This document shows positions 55,372-63,431 of a stretch of DNA of 64,000 bases, piece by piece. The notes under the pieces are model-generated. The model searched no databases. It was not told where the DNA came from and saw nothing but the letters and a program-made list of their open reading frames with translations. Location of the stretch: the NCBI RefSeq assembly GCF_020073745.1, contig NZ_JAIRAU010000031.1, positions 124,001 to 188,000 on the forward strand, in the 5' to 3' direction. How positions within the stretch are numbered: the stretch's first letter is position 1; every line of letters begins with the position of its first letter. The stretch comes from Nannocystis pusilla (GTDB lineage: Bacteria > Myxococcota_A > Polyangia > Nannocystales > Nannocystaceae). A program made the position numbers and the translations under genes.

Positions 55372-55438
55372 GAGGACATGCCTGCACAGCCATGCCCGTG
55401 CAGGCATGTCCTCGAAGGCATGTCCGCCCGGACATGCC
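55372..55438. terminator. Two perfect hairpins between convergent genes
   Basis: Hairpin 1 has 16-base arms, GAGGACATGCCTGCAC (55372-55387) and GTGCAGGCATGTCCTC (55398-55413), with a ten-base loop. Hairpin 2 is GGCATGTCC-GCCC-GGACATGCC (55417-55438). They fill the 89-base gap between the DUF2330 and kinase genes, so a two-way terminator is likely. Both belong to the dispersed family; this is the longest member seen. Confidence 0.6.
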
Positions 55439-55456
55439 CCCTATTAACGATATCAC

Positions 55457-58400
55457 TCAGCCCAGCTGCTCGAGCAGCGCCCGCGCCTCGCGCAGGTCGG
55501 CGGTCTCGAGCCCCTCGGTGAACCACTCGTACACGCTCGAGACCAGCTCGCGGGCCTCGCCGTTGCTGCCGCGCAGGATCAGCAGGCGGGCGTGGCTGAG
55601 CGCCAGGCGCAGCTCCCACGCGCGCGCCTGCTGGCGGCGGGCGACCTCGAGGCCGCGGCGGAAGCAGTCCTCGGCGGTGCGCGTGCCCGACGTCATCCCG
55701 GTCGACAGCAGCAGCTCGCCGCGCAGGCGCAGCACCTCGGCCTCGAAGAAGCGCTCGCCCGAGCGGCGCATGAACTCCTCGACCTCGTCGACCTTGCGGA
55801 TCGCCTCGTCGTGGCGACCGGCGCGCCACAGGCCCCAGATCAGCGCCGCCTGGAAGAACGAGATGCCGGCCTGGGCCCCGGTCCGGGTCCACTTGGCCAC
55901 GCCCTCGGCGAGCTCGCTCGCCCCGGCGTCGCGCAGGCCGACCCCGAGCTGGGCCCAGCCGCGCTGGATCTGGCACATCGCCAGCCACAGCTGCAGCTTG
56001 TGCTCGGTCGCCACCCGCTCGGCCCGGTCGGCCAGGTCGCGGGCGACGTCGAACTCGCCGCGGTAGTTGTGGATCGTCGCCAGGTAGTTCATCGCGAACG
56101 CGATGCTGAGCGGGTGCTCGATCTCGTGGGCCAGGCGCAGCGCCTCGCGGGCGCGCTGGACCGCCTGGTCGGGGTAGCCGAGGAACCACAGCACCCACGC
56201 GAGGTACAGCCCATTGGTCACGCCAGGGTCCTGGCCGTAGCGCAGGGCCAGCGCCCCGTGCTCCTGGCGGTCGTACAGCGCGAGGCCCTTCTCGGTCAGC
56301 TCGCGGCAGCCGGCGATCTCGCCGAGCAGCATCTGGCTGGTCCCGAGCGCGCGGTAGGCCAGCATCAGCATCGTGCGGTTGTCGGTGGTCTCGGCCTGCG
56401 CCACCAGCTGGCGCCCGAGGTTGGCCGAGATCTCGGCCGCGCCGCCGACCATGTAGAACTGCCACAGCCCGAGCACCGACGGGAACAGCTGCGCGTCGTC
56501 GCCGGCGCGGCGGCACAGCTCGCGCGCGCGGGCGTAGGTGTCGTGGACCTCGGGCGCCGCGTAGCCGCGGGTCGCCATCATCGGCGCGCCGAGGGCCAGC
56601 TGCAGGGCCAGCTCCTTGCGGTCGCGCGCGTCGCCCTCGGGCCGGGCGCGCAGCAGCGCGATCGCCCGCGAGTAGTGCGACACCGCGTCGGTGTTGGCCG
56701 AGCGCTTCACCGCCTTCTGCCCGGCCTTCTCGAGCCACTCGAGCGCGCGCTCGTGGTCGCCGGCCTCGACGAAGTGGTGCGCCAGCAGCTCCGGCTGCAG
56801 CTCGGCGAGCTCGGGGAATTGACCGAGGATCGCCCGCGTCGCCTGCTGGTGCAGGTACTGCCGCCGCGGCCGCAGCAGCGAGCCGAGCGCCGCCTCCTGG
56901 ATCAGCGCGTGGCGGAACACGTAGCGGGCCGCCTGCTCGTTGCCCTCGACGCGGACGATGCCGGCCTCGACCAGCTGCATCAGCCCGGTGCGCAGCGTCT
57001 CGTCGTCGCGGTCGCTCGCGTGGCGCAGCAGCGCGTACGGGAAGTCGCGCCCGAGCACCGCCCCGAGCTGCGCCACCTCGCGGCCGGCCTCCTGCAGGCG
57101 ATCGAGGCGCGCCAGCAGCAGCTCCTGCAGCGTCGCCGGGATCGCCGCCAGCGCCGACCGGGCCGCCCGGGCCTGCGACTCCTGCTGCTCGCGCTGCCAC
57201 ACCTCCGCCGCCGTCTGCGTGATCTCCTCGACGAACAGCGGGATGCCGTCGGCGCGGGCGATCAGCTGCTGCACCAACTCCTCCGGCAACGCCTGCCCGC
57301 GGGCCGCCAGCGCCACCATCTCCGCCGTCTGGCCCGGCGACAGCCGGCGCAGCGCCAGGCGGTGCAGGTGCGGCCGCGCCGGCCAGTTGGGCGCGAACTC
57401 GGGCCGCGCCGTCGCCAGCACCATCAGCGGCGCCTCGGCCATGCGCGCCACCAGCAGCTCGAGCAGCTCGAGCGTGCTCTGGTCGCTCCAGTGCAGGTCC
57501 TCGACCACCAGCAGCGTCGGCCGCTGGGCCGCCAGCGCCAGCAGCGTGCGGATCAACGCCTCCTGCACCCGGTTCTTCAGCAGGTCGGGGCTGAGCTGCG
57601 GCGCCGCGTAGCGCTCGTTCAGCGGGATCGACAGCACCGCCGCGAACAGCGGCACGTACTCCGCCAGCGGCACGCGCAGCCCGGCCAGCGCCGCCTCCAC
57701 GCGCCCCAGGCGATCGGCCGCCGGCGTCTCCGGCTCGATGTCCATCGACCGCATCGCCGCCTCGAGCAACGGGTGCAGCGCGCTGTTGCGGAACTGCGGC
57801 CAGCACTGGCACACCAGCCGCTGGTGGGCCTCGCCGGCCGTGTACGCGCGCAGCGTCTGCACCAGCCGCGACTTGCCGATGCCCGCCTCGCCCGCCAGCT
57901 TCACGAACTGCCCGCGGCCCTCGCGGACCTGGGCCCACAGCCCGCGCAGCGCGTCGATCTCGGCCTCGCGCCCGACCAGCGGCGTGAGCGCCTGCGCCGC
58001 GCGGTCGAAGCGGCTGACCGTGCGGCTCGGCCGCAGCGCCCGCAGCACCTCGACCGGCCGCCCGCCGCCCGCCGGTCGCCGCTCCCCGCGCGGCTCGACC
58101 TCGATCGTCCCGCGGACCAGCGCCCGCGCCCGCCCGCTGATCAGGATCTCGTGCGGTGCCGCCTGTCCTTCGAGCCATGTCGCGACGTGCGGCAACTCGC
58201 CGAGCAGCCGCGGCGCCGCCTCGTGCTCGCGCTTGTCCGCGACCACCGATCCGCTGCAGATCCCGATCCGCGCCGCCAGGCCCGCCCCGTCCTTGCCGGT
58301 CAGCCCGCGGGTCGAGTCGACGATGAGGAACCCGGCCCGCAGCGCCCGCTCCGCGTCGTCTTCGTGGGCCGCGGGCCAGCCGAAGCACACCAGCGCGTGC

Positions 58401-59617
58401 CCGCCGTGGGCCGTCACCACCGCGCCGTCGAGCTGGCGGGCCACCGTCGCGCAGATGTCCAGGAAGCCGTCCAGCAGATCGGCGTAGCCGTCGGCGTCGA
58501 CCTGCTCGGCCAGCGCCAGCACGTCGACCAGCGAGCACGACATCAGCGTCACCTGGCGGCGCTCGACCGCGCGGCGGGCCCGGGGTCGCTCGGCCGGCTC
58601 GTCGCCGGCCCGCAGCGGCCGCGCCAGCGCCAGCTCGAGCCCGACCAGCGCGTCGAGCAGCTCCTCCGCCGTGCCGAAGCGCCGCGCCAGGTCCTTCGCC
58701 AGCGCGCGCGCGGCCACGTCCTCCGCCAGCTCCGGCAGCTCCGGGCGGAACGAGCGCAGCGGCGGCGCCGGCGTGTCCGCCAGCACGTTCGCGCGCACCT
58801 CCGACAGGTGGTCGCGCCAGAACGGCGAGCGTCCGCTGAGCATCTCGAACAGCATCACGCCGACCGCCCACAGGTCCGTGCGCCCGTCCTGGTCCTCGCC
58901 GCGCCACTGCTCCGGCGACATGTAGCGCGGCGTGCCCGACAGCGGCGACGTCTGGCTGTCGTCGCGGCCGGCGACCACGCTGGCGAGCCCGAAGTCGACG
59001 ATCTTCGCCCGCCCGTCGCGCGTCACGAACACGTTGGCCGGCTTGAGGTCGCGGTGCACGATGTTGGCCCGGTGCGCGTGCGACAGCCCGCGGGCGATGT
59101 CGATGAGCACCTGGACCACGCGAGCCGCGTCGAGCGGCCCCTCGGCCAGCACCGCGTCGAGCGGTCGGCCCTCGAGGTACTCCATCACCAGGAACGGCAC
59201 CCCGCTGGCGCTGCCGAGGTCGAACACGCGGACGATATTCTCGTGGCTGAGCCGCGCGCTCGCCCGGGCCTCGGCGCGGAAGCGTTCGACCAGCTCGTGC
59301 CCGTTCTCGTCGGTCGGCGCCTGCAGGATGAACTTGATCGCCACCGGCCGGTCGAGCAGCGTGTCGCGCGCCAGGTAGACCACGCCCATCCCGCCGGCCC
59401 CGAGGCGCTCGAGCAGCTCGAAGCGCTGCCCGTCGTCGCCGCCCATGCGGTCGCCCTTCTTCGCCAGCGGCAAGAACCCCGGCTTCTCGCCGGCCCCGTG
59501 GAGGATCGTCGTCTCCTCCGCGTCCGACAGCATCTCCGCCGAGCCGCCGCTCCAGCGCGTCACCATCTGCCCGAGGAGCGTCCCTTCCAGAGCCGACGGC
59601 GAGATGGTTTCCTTCAC
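55457..59617 (-). CDS. Ser/Thr kinase / cyclase-like / AAA ATPase / TPR fusion protein
   Basis: A 1386-residue protein with GTG start. The kinase spans about 66-330: glycine loop LGAGGMGVV, K95, HRDLKPAN at 188-195, DFG at 208-210, all intact. A class III cyclase-like domain spans about 350-530, but the metal residues are missing: the usual FADI is SCSL (359-362) and the GDG is GGH. It therefore cannot make cAMP or cGMP by the usual mechanism. A Walker A (GEAGIGKS, 576-583) starts an AAA_16-type ATPase with LLVVEDLHWSDQST near 730. The remainder is TPR-like. The type is common in myxobacterial signalling. Partners unknown. Confidence 0.85.
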   Translation of the reverse strand: MKETISPSALEGTLLGQMVTRWSGGSAEMLSDAEETTILHGAGEKPGFLPLAKKGDRMGGDDGQRFELLERLGAGGMGVVYLARDTLLDRPVAIKFILQAPTDENGHELVERFRAEARASARLSHENIVRVFDLGSASGVPFLVMEYLEGRPLDAVLAEGPLDAARVVQVLIDIARGLSHAHRANIVHRDLKPANVFVTRDGRAKIVDFGLASVVAGRDDSQTSPLSGTPRYMSPEQWRGEDQDGRTDLWAVGVMLFEMLSGRSPFWRDHLSEVRANVLADTPAPPLRSFRPELPELAEDVAARALAKDLARRFGTAEELLDALVGLELALARPLRAGDEPAERPRARRAVERRQVTLMSCSLVDVLALAEQVDADGYADLLDGFLDICATVARQLDGAVVTAHGGHALVCFGWPAAHEDDAERALRAGFLIVDSTRGLTGKDGAGLAARIGICSGSVVADKREHEAAPRLLGELPHVATWLEGQAAPHEILISGRARALVRGTIEVEPRGERRPAGGGRPVEVLRALRPSRTVSRFDRAAQALTPLVGREAEIDALRGLWAQVREGRGQFVKLAGEAGIGKSRLVQTLRAYTAGEAHQRLVCQCWPQFRNSALHPLLEAAMRSMDIEPETPAADRLGRVEAALAGLRVPLAEYVPLFAAVLSIPLNERYAAPQLSPDLLKNRVQEALIRTLLALAAQRPTLLVVEDLHWSDQSTLELLELLVARMAEAPLMVLATARPEFAPNWPARPHLHRLALRRLSPGQTAEMVALAARGQALPEELVQQLIARADGIPLFVEEITQTAAEVWQREQQESQARAARSALAAIPATLQELLLARLDRLQEAGREVAQLGAVLGRDFPYALLRHASDRDDETLRTGLMQLVEAGIVRVEGNEQAARYVFRHALIQEAALGSLLRPRRQYLHQQATRAILGQFPELAELQPELLAHHFVEAGDHERALEWLEKAGQKAVKRSANTDAVSHYSRAIALLRARPEGDARDRKELALQLALGAPMMATRGYAAPEVHDTYARARELCRRAGDDAQLFPSVLGLWQFYMVGGAAEISANLGRQLVAQAETTDNRTMLMLAYRALGTSQMLLGEIAGCRELTEKGLALYDRQEHGALALRYGQDPGVTNGLYLAWVLWFLGYPDQAVQRAREALRLAHEIEHPLSIAFAMNYLATIHNYRGEFDVARDLADRAERVATEHKLQLWLAMCQIQRGWAQLGVGLRDAGASELAEGVAKWTRTGAQAGISFFQAALIWGLWRAGRHDEAIRKVDEVEEFMRRSGERFFEAEVLRLRGELLLSTGMTSGTRTAEDCFRRGLEVARRQQARAWELRLALSHARLLILRGSNGEARELVSSVYEWFTEGLETADLREARALLEQLG

Positions 59618-59941
59618 ATCCCGCTTCTATCACGAGGGCGTCGCCGCGATCGCGCACGGTCTGCATGGGGGTACGCGGCATCGTTCGCGCGCGGGCGATA
59701 TCGCCCTGGCGGTCCGCCGCGCTCTACCGTGACGAATACGACGAAGCAGGGTCACGACATTGATTGCTCACAGGGCGCCGCGCCCCGGTGCAGCCAATCA
59801 CCGTTCCTCACCCCGCTCCGGCCCGCTCGAGTTCGCCCTGTTCCGTTCCCGCCCGCGGCCGTCCCCCGGCGCACGCGGCCTGCCTCGTGGCCTCGCACGC
59901 GGCGCTTGCCGAGCCGCCGAGGCGCGCTATCCGGACCGGTC
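59618..59941. other. Intergenic region between divergent genes
   Basis: A 324-base gap between the giant kinase gene and the carbonic anhydrase gene. No gene was recognised. It should hold the promoters of both. A short lower-GC stretch near 59730-59770 is the best candidate. No repeat of the dispersed family was noticed. Confidence 0.35.
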
Positions 59942-60601
59942 ATGCCAGCACCCGTCGTCACTCCGCAGCGCACCCAGCAGTCGCCGATCAAACTCCAGAC
60001 CCTGAAGAGCTATTACGCGCCCGAGCTCAAGCCGATCGATTTTCAATACACCAAGGTCAGCGGCGTGCTCGAGGGCGAGGAGTTCGTGCTCGACCGCGCG
60101 GGCCCCGGCTGCCGCGTCGTGTTCGACGGCATGGAGTGCCCGCTGCGCAAGCTCCACTACCACGCCCCCGGCGAGCACCGCATCGACGGCGTGACCGCCG
60201 ACCTCGAGCTGCACCTCGTGCACGAGATCCCCGAGTACCCCGACGAGTACCCCTCGGCCTACCTGATCGTCGCCGTCATGCTCACGCCCAAGGCCGCCAA
60301 GGCCGCCCCGGCGCAGGCCCTGGGCCCGTGGCTGCGCCATCACTTCGACGCCAGGGCCGGCGGGGCCCGCCAGACCTACGAGGTCGACCCCTCGATCTAC
60401 CTGCCCACCGAGCGCGCCTACTTCCGCTACGAGGGCTCGCGGACCACCGGCGACAACGAGGAGTACGTCACGTGGATCGTCCTGCGCTCGCCCCAGAACA
60501 TCGAGGGACCCGGCCCGCTCAAGCTCGACCCCGAGGCGAGCCGCATCGTCCAGCCGCTGATGCGCCGCTACGTCCTGCGAAACTTCGCCCTGATCGCCTG
60601 A
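59942..60601 (+). CDS. Alpha-class carbonic anhydrase-like protein
   Basis: A 219-residue protein matching the alpha-CA core. QSPIKLQTLK at 13-22 is the family start motif. KLHYHAPGEH at 70-79 gives zinc ligands H72 and H74. DLELHLVHE at 87-95 gives the third ligand H91 plus the conserved Glu. EEYVTWIVL near the C-terminus matches the TPP...VTW segment. All three zinc His are present, so CO2 hydration is plausible. No signal peptide is visible, which is unusual since most bacterial alpha-CAs are periplasmic. It is convergent with cfa, 49 bases away. Confidence 0.78.
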   Translation: MPAPVVTPQRTQQSPIKLQTLKSYYAPELKPIDFQYTKVSGVLEGEEFVLDRAGPGCRVVFDGMECPLRKLHYHAPGEHRIDGVTADLELHLVHEIPEYPDEYPSAYLIVAVMLTPKAAKAAPAQALGPWLRHHFDARAGGARQTYEVDPSIYLPTERAYFRYEGSRTTGDNEEYVTWIVLRSPQNIEGPGPLKLDPEASRIVQPLMRRYVLRNFALIA

Positions 60602-60649
60602 CCCGCGGCGCCCTTCGGTTCGGCGGAAAACGCCCTCGACGCGGAGTCC

Positions 60650-61783
60650 TCAGCGGATCGATCGATACCCGCCGCGGACCCCCCGCTTCGACAGCGCGAT
60701 CTGCCACAACTGATTGCGACAGCCGGCGCGGAACGAGCCGGCCATCGTCTGCAGGTAATAGCTCCACATCCGGCGGAACCGCGTCGGCATCGCCGACCCG
60801 CGCGACTCGGCGTGGCGCATGAAGTTCGCGTGCCAGGCCATGATCGTCGGGTCGTAGTCGGCGCGGAGGTTGTGCCAGTCCTCGATCACGAACAGCCCGC
60901 GCACCGCCTCGCTGATGTCGGCCGTGGCCGGCAGCGCCCCGTTGGGGAAGATGTGGCGATTGAGCCACGCGTCGGTGCGGCCGTGCTCGTTGCCGATCGT
61001 GTGCAGGAGGAGCAGGCCGTCGTCGCGCAGCAGGCGGTGGGCCGTCGCGAAGAACGCGCGGTAGTTGCGGTGGCCGACGTGCTCGAACATCCCCACGCTG
61101 GCGATCTTGTCGAACGGCCCCAGCGCCGCGACCCTGCGGTCGCGCCAGTCGAGCGTGTGGTAGTCGCCGCCGTGGCCCTCGTCGTGTTCGGCCGCCCAGT
61201 CGCGCTGCGGCGCCGACACCGTGATCCCGACCGCCCGCGCCCCTCGCGTGGCGATCGCGTGGCGCACCAGCCCGCCCCAGCCGCAGCCGATGTCGAGCAG
61301 CTTCTCACCTGTCCCGAGGTACAGCTTGGCGCACACCAGCTCGAACTTGGCCCGCTGGGCCGCGTCGAGGTCGGCGGCCGCCTTCCAGTAGGCGCACGAG
61401 TACGCCATCGTCGGCCCGAGCATCGCCGCGAACAGCTCGGTGTCGAGGTCGTAGTGGACCTCGGCCACCTGGCTCGAGCGCCCGATCGTCTGCAGGTTGA
61501 GCAGCCGCGACGCCGTCGCCAGCGCCGCCGTGCGCCAGTCGAGCACCTGCTCGTCGCCGCTGGTCGCCAGCACCCGCGCCGTCAATTCGTCGATCGCCGC
61601 GCAGTCCCACCAGCCGTCCATGTAGCTGTCGCCGAGCGCCAGCGAGCCGCCGAGCGCCACGCGCCGCCAGAACCGCGGGTCGTGCACGTGGATGTCCCAT
61701 GGGTCAGGTCCGCCCACGCGCGCCCCGGCGCGCCCCAGCGCCCGCACGACCGCCCGCTGCGCCGCGCTGTCGAGGCTGCCCAC
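60650..61783 (-). CDS. cfa: Cyclopropane-fatty-acyl-phospholipid synthase
   Basis: A 377-residue enzyme transferring a methylene from S-adenosylmethionine to double bonds of membrane acyl chains. The N-terminal segment SLALGDSYMDGWWD and HYDLDTELFAAMLGPTMAYS are typical. The SAM motif LDIGCGWGG lies near 163-171. GMFEHVGHRNY and LLHTIGN follow, with a Cfa-like C-terminus (FRRMWSYYLQTMAGSFRAGC plus RNQLWQI). The start is GTG, 4 bases after the hydratase gene stop, so it is the last gene of the lipid operon that also encodes desaturases making its substrate. Confidence 0.92.
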   Translation of the reverse strand: MGSLDSAAQRAVVRALGRAGARVGGPDPWDIHVHDPRFWRRVALGGSLALGDSYMDGWWDCAAIDELTARVLATSGDEQVLDWRTAALATASRLLNLQTIGRSSQVAEVHYDLDTELFAAMLGPTMAYSCAYWKAAADLDAAQRAKFELVCAKLYLGTGEKLLDIGCGWGGLVRHAIATRGARAVGITVSAPQRDWAAEHDEGHGGDYHTLDWRDRRVAALGPFDKIASVGMFEHVGHRNYRAFFATAHRLLRDDGLLLLHTIGNEHGRTDAWLNRHIFPNGALPATADISEAVRGLFVIEDWHNLRADYDPTIMAWHANFMRHAESRGSAMPTRFRRMWSYYLQTMAGSFRAGCRNQLWQIALSKRGVRGGYRSIR

Positions 61784-61787
61784 GCCG

Positions 61788-62558
61788 TCAGTCTCGCCTC
61801 TTCAGCGCCGCCAGCGCGGCCGCCTGGGCGCGCACGCTGTCGGGGTTCATCACCACCTGCATCGCCATGCGGTCGAGCTCCGGGTGGGCGGCGATCGCCG
61901 CGATCGTCGGCTGCTGCAGCGCCTGCTTGCTGGCCGCGTAGGCCGACGCGCTGTCGACCCCGATCCGCCGCGCCTCGACCAGCGCCTCGCCCAGCAGGTG
62001 CTCCGGCGCGACCACGCGGTGGAGGATCCCCAGCCGCTGCGCCGCCGGGACGTCGTAGACCTGGCCCGACAGCGTCATCTCGGCGGTCGCCGGCGTGCCG
62101 ATCGCGTAGCGCACCATCTCGATATACGTCCACGGCATCGGGATCCCGACCGGCACCTCGTTGATGGCGAAGCGCGCTCGCCCGAGCGTCCCGAGCCGCA
62201 CGTCGCACGCGAGCGCCAGGATCAGCCCGCCCGCGAACGCGTTGCCGTTGAGCGCCGCGACCGTGCGCCGCGGCAGCGCGAACACCCGCAGCAGGCTGCC
62301 GCGGAAGCGGTCGAACCAGCCCTGCAGCTCGTCCATGTCGTTGCGGGCGAACCGCGGGAACACGTCCTCGAAGTCGAGCCCGGCCGAGAACGTCTTGCCC
62401 TCGGCCGTCAGCACCAGCGGCAGCGCCGGGTGGTCGCGCTCGACGACGTCGAACGCCTCGTGCAGGTCGTCGAAGAACGCCGGGTTCATGCGGTTGACCG
62501 GGTTCGAGCGCATCGTCACGACCACGGCGCCCTCGCTGCGTTCCACGCTCCACTTCAT
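61788..62558 (-). CDS. Enoyl-CoA hydratase/isomerase family protein, second copy
   Basis: A 256-residue crotonase-fold protein with VVVTMRSNPVNRMNPAFFDD, FSAGLDFEDVFP, VAALNGNAFAGGLILALACD and NEVPVGIPMPWTYIEMVRY. Neither position usually holding the two hydratase Glu is clearly filled, so an isomerase or other acyl-CoA role is as likely. Its ATG overlaps the desaturase stop by 4 bases (ATGA), and cfa follows 4 bases later. It may adjust double-bond position for the same lipids; this is an inference from the operon. Confidence 0.82.
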   Translation of the reverse strand: MKWSVERSEGAVVVTMRSNPVNRMNPAFFDDLHEAFDVVERDHPALPLVLTAEGKTFSAGLDFEDVFPRFARNDMDELQGWFDRFRGSLLRVFALPRRTVAALNGNAFAGGLILALACDVRLGTLGRARFAINEVPVGIPMPWTYIEMVRYAIGTPATAEMTLSGQVYDVPAAQRLGILHRVVAPEHLLGEALVEARRIGVDSASAYAASKQALQQPTIAAIAAHPELDRMAMQVVMNPDSVRAQAAALAALKRRD

Positions 62559-63424
62559 AGGATCGACTCCCCGTGCTCGTCGCTCGCGCCGGATGTCCCT
62601 TGCGACAGGTTGGCCGGCGTCTTCAGGTCCCACACCAGCCCGAGCGCGGCCCACAGCCGCAGCACGTACCAGCCGACGTCGAGCTCCCACCACACGTGGC
62701 CCTGGCGGGCCGACGACGAGAAGCGGTGGTGATTGTTGTGGAACTCCCCGAGCGCCAGCACCCCGAGCGGCCAGTGGTTGCGGCTCAGGTCGGCGCATTC
62801 GTAGCGGCGGTAGCCGCCCCACGCGTGGCTGAACGACTGCACCCAGTGCGTGATCTCCCAGATCAGCACCGTCGGCAGCAGCCCGCCCCACAGCACGCCC
62901 TCCCACCCGCGGAACCACCACAGCCCGGCGCAGAGCGCCGCGAACGGCACGAAGTGCCAGGTGTCGAGCCAGCGCAATTCGGGGTAGCGCGCCAGGTCGG
63001 GGATCGCCTCGTGGTGGGTCACGCGATTGCGGCGATCGAGGAACCACAGGTAATGTGAATAGAAGAAGCCCTGGAAATGCGGCGAGTGCAGGTCGCGGCT
63101 GGTGTCGGCGTTGCGGTGGTGGCGGCGGTGCGTCTCGGCCCACCAGATCACCCCGCCCTGCAGCGTCGTGCTGCCGAGCAGCGCCAGCGCCAGCTGGAAC
63201 CACCGCGACGTCTTGAACGCCCGGTGGGCGAAGTAGCGGTGGAACCCGACCGTCAGGGCGAACATCCGCGCCGCGAAGCAGCCGGCGAACAGCGCGAACG
63301 TCGACCACGACAGCCCCGTCCACACCACCCCGAGGCACAGCGCGTGCACCAGCAGGTAGAACACCGCCGCCGACCACGACAGCTGCGACAGCGGCAGCGA
63401 GCCCTTGGTGTGCCCCGTGTGCAT
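62555..63424 (-). CDS. Fatty acid (acyl-CoA) desaturase 1
   Basis: A 289-residue integral membrane diiron desaturase of the stearoyl-CoA type. All three His boxes are present: HRYFAH at 62-67, HRRHH at 99-103 and HNNHH near 227-231. Hydrophobic segments around 18-60, 75-95 and 155-190 fit the usual four helices. It should introduce a cis double bond in an acyl chain. It starts 7 bases after a second desaturase gene and overlaps the next gene by 4 bases. The electron donor is not encoded here. Confidence 0.92.
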   Translation of the reverse strand: MHTGHTKGSLPLSQLSWSAAVFYLLVHALCLGVVWTGLSWSTFALFAGCFAARMFALTVGFHRYFAHRAFKTSRWFQLALALLGSTTLQGGVIWWAETHRRHHRNADTSRDLHSPHFQGFFYSHYLWFLDRRNRVTHHEAIPDLARYPELRWLDTWHFVPFAALCAGLWWFRGWEGVLWGGLLPTVLIWEITHWVQSFSHAWGGYRRYECADLSRNHWPLGVLALGEFHNNHHRFSSSARQGHVWWELDVGWYVLRLWAALGLVWDLKTPANLSQGTSGASDEHGESIL

Positions 63425-63431
63425 CCCCGCC

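Noticed and set aside
56000..58600. Functional adenylate or guanylate cyclase in the giant kinase
   Set aside because: Both metal-binding positions are replaced (SCSL and GGH), so catalysis by the standard mechanism is unlikely.
54132..59681. Minus-strand open frame of 1849 codons across the DUF2330 and kinase genes
   Set aside because: Arg/Ala/Gly-rich shadow frame. The kinase, cyclase, ATPase and TPR motifs are in another frame and explain the region.
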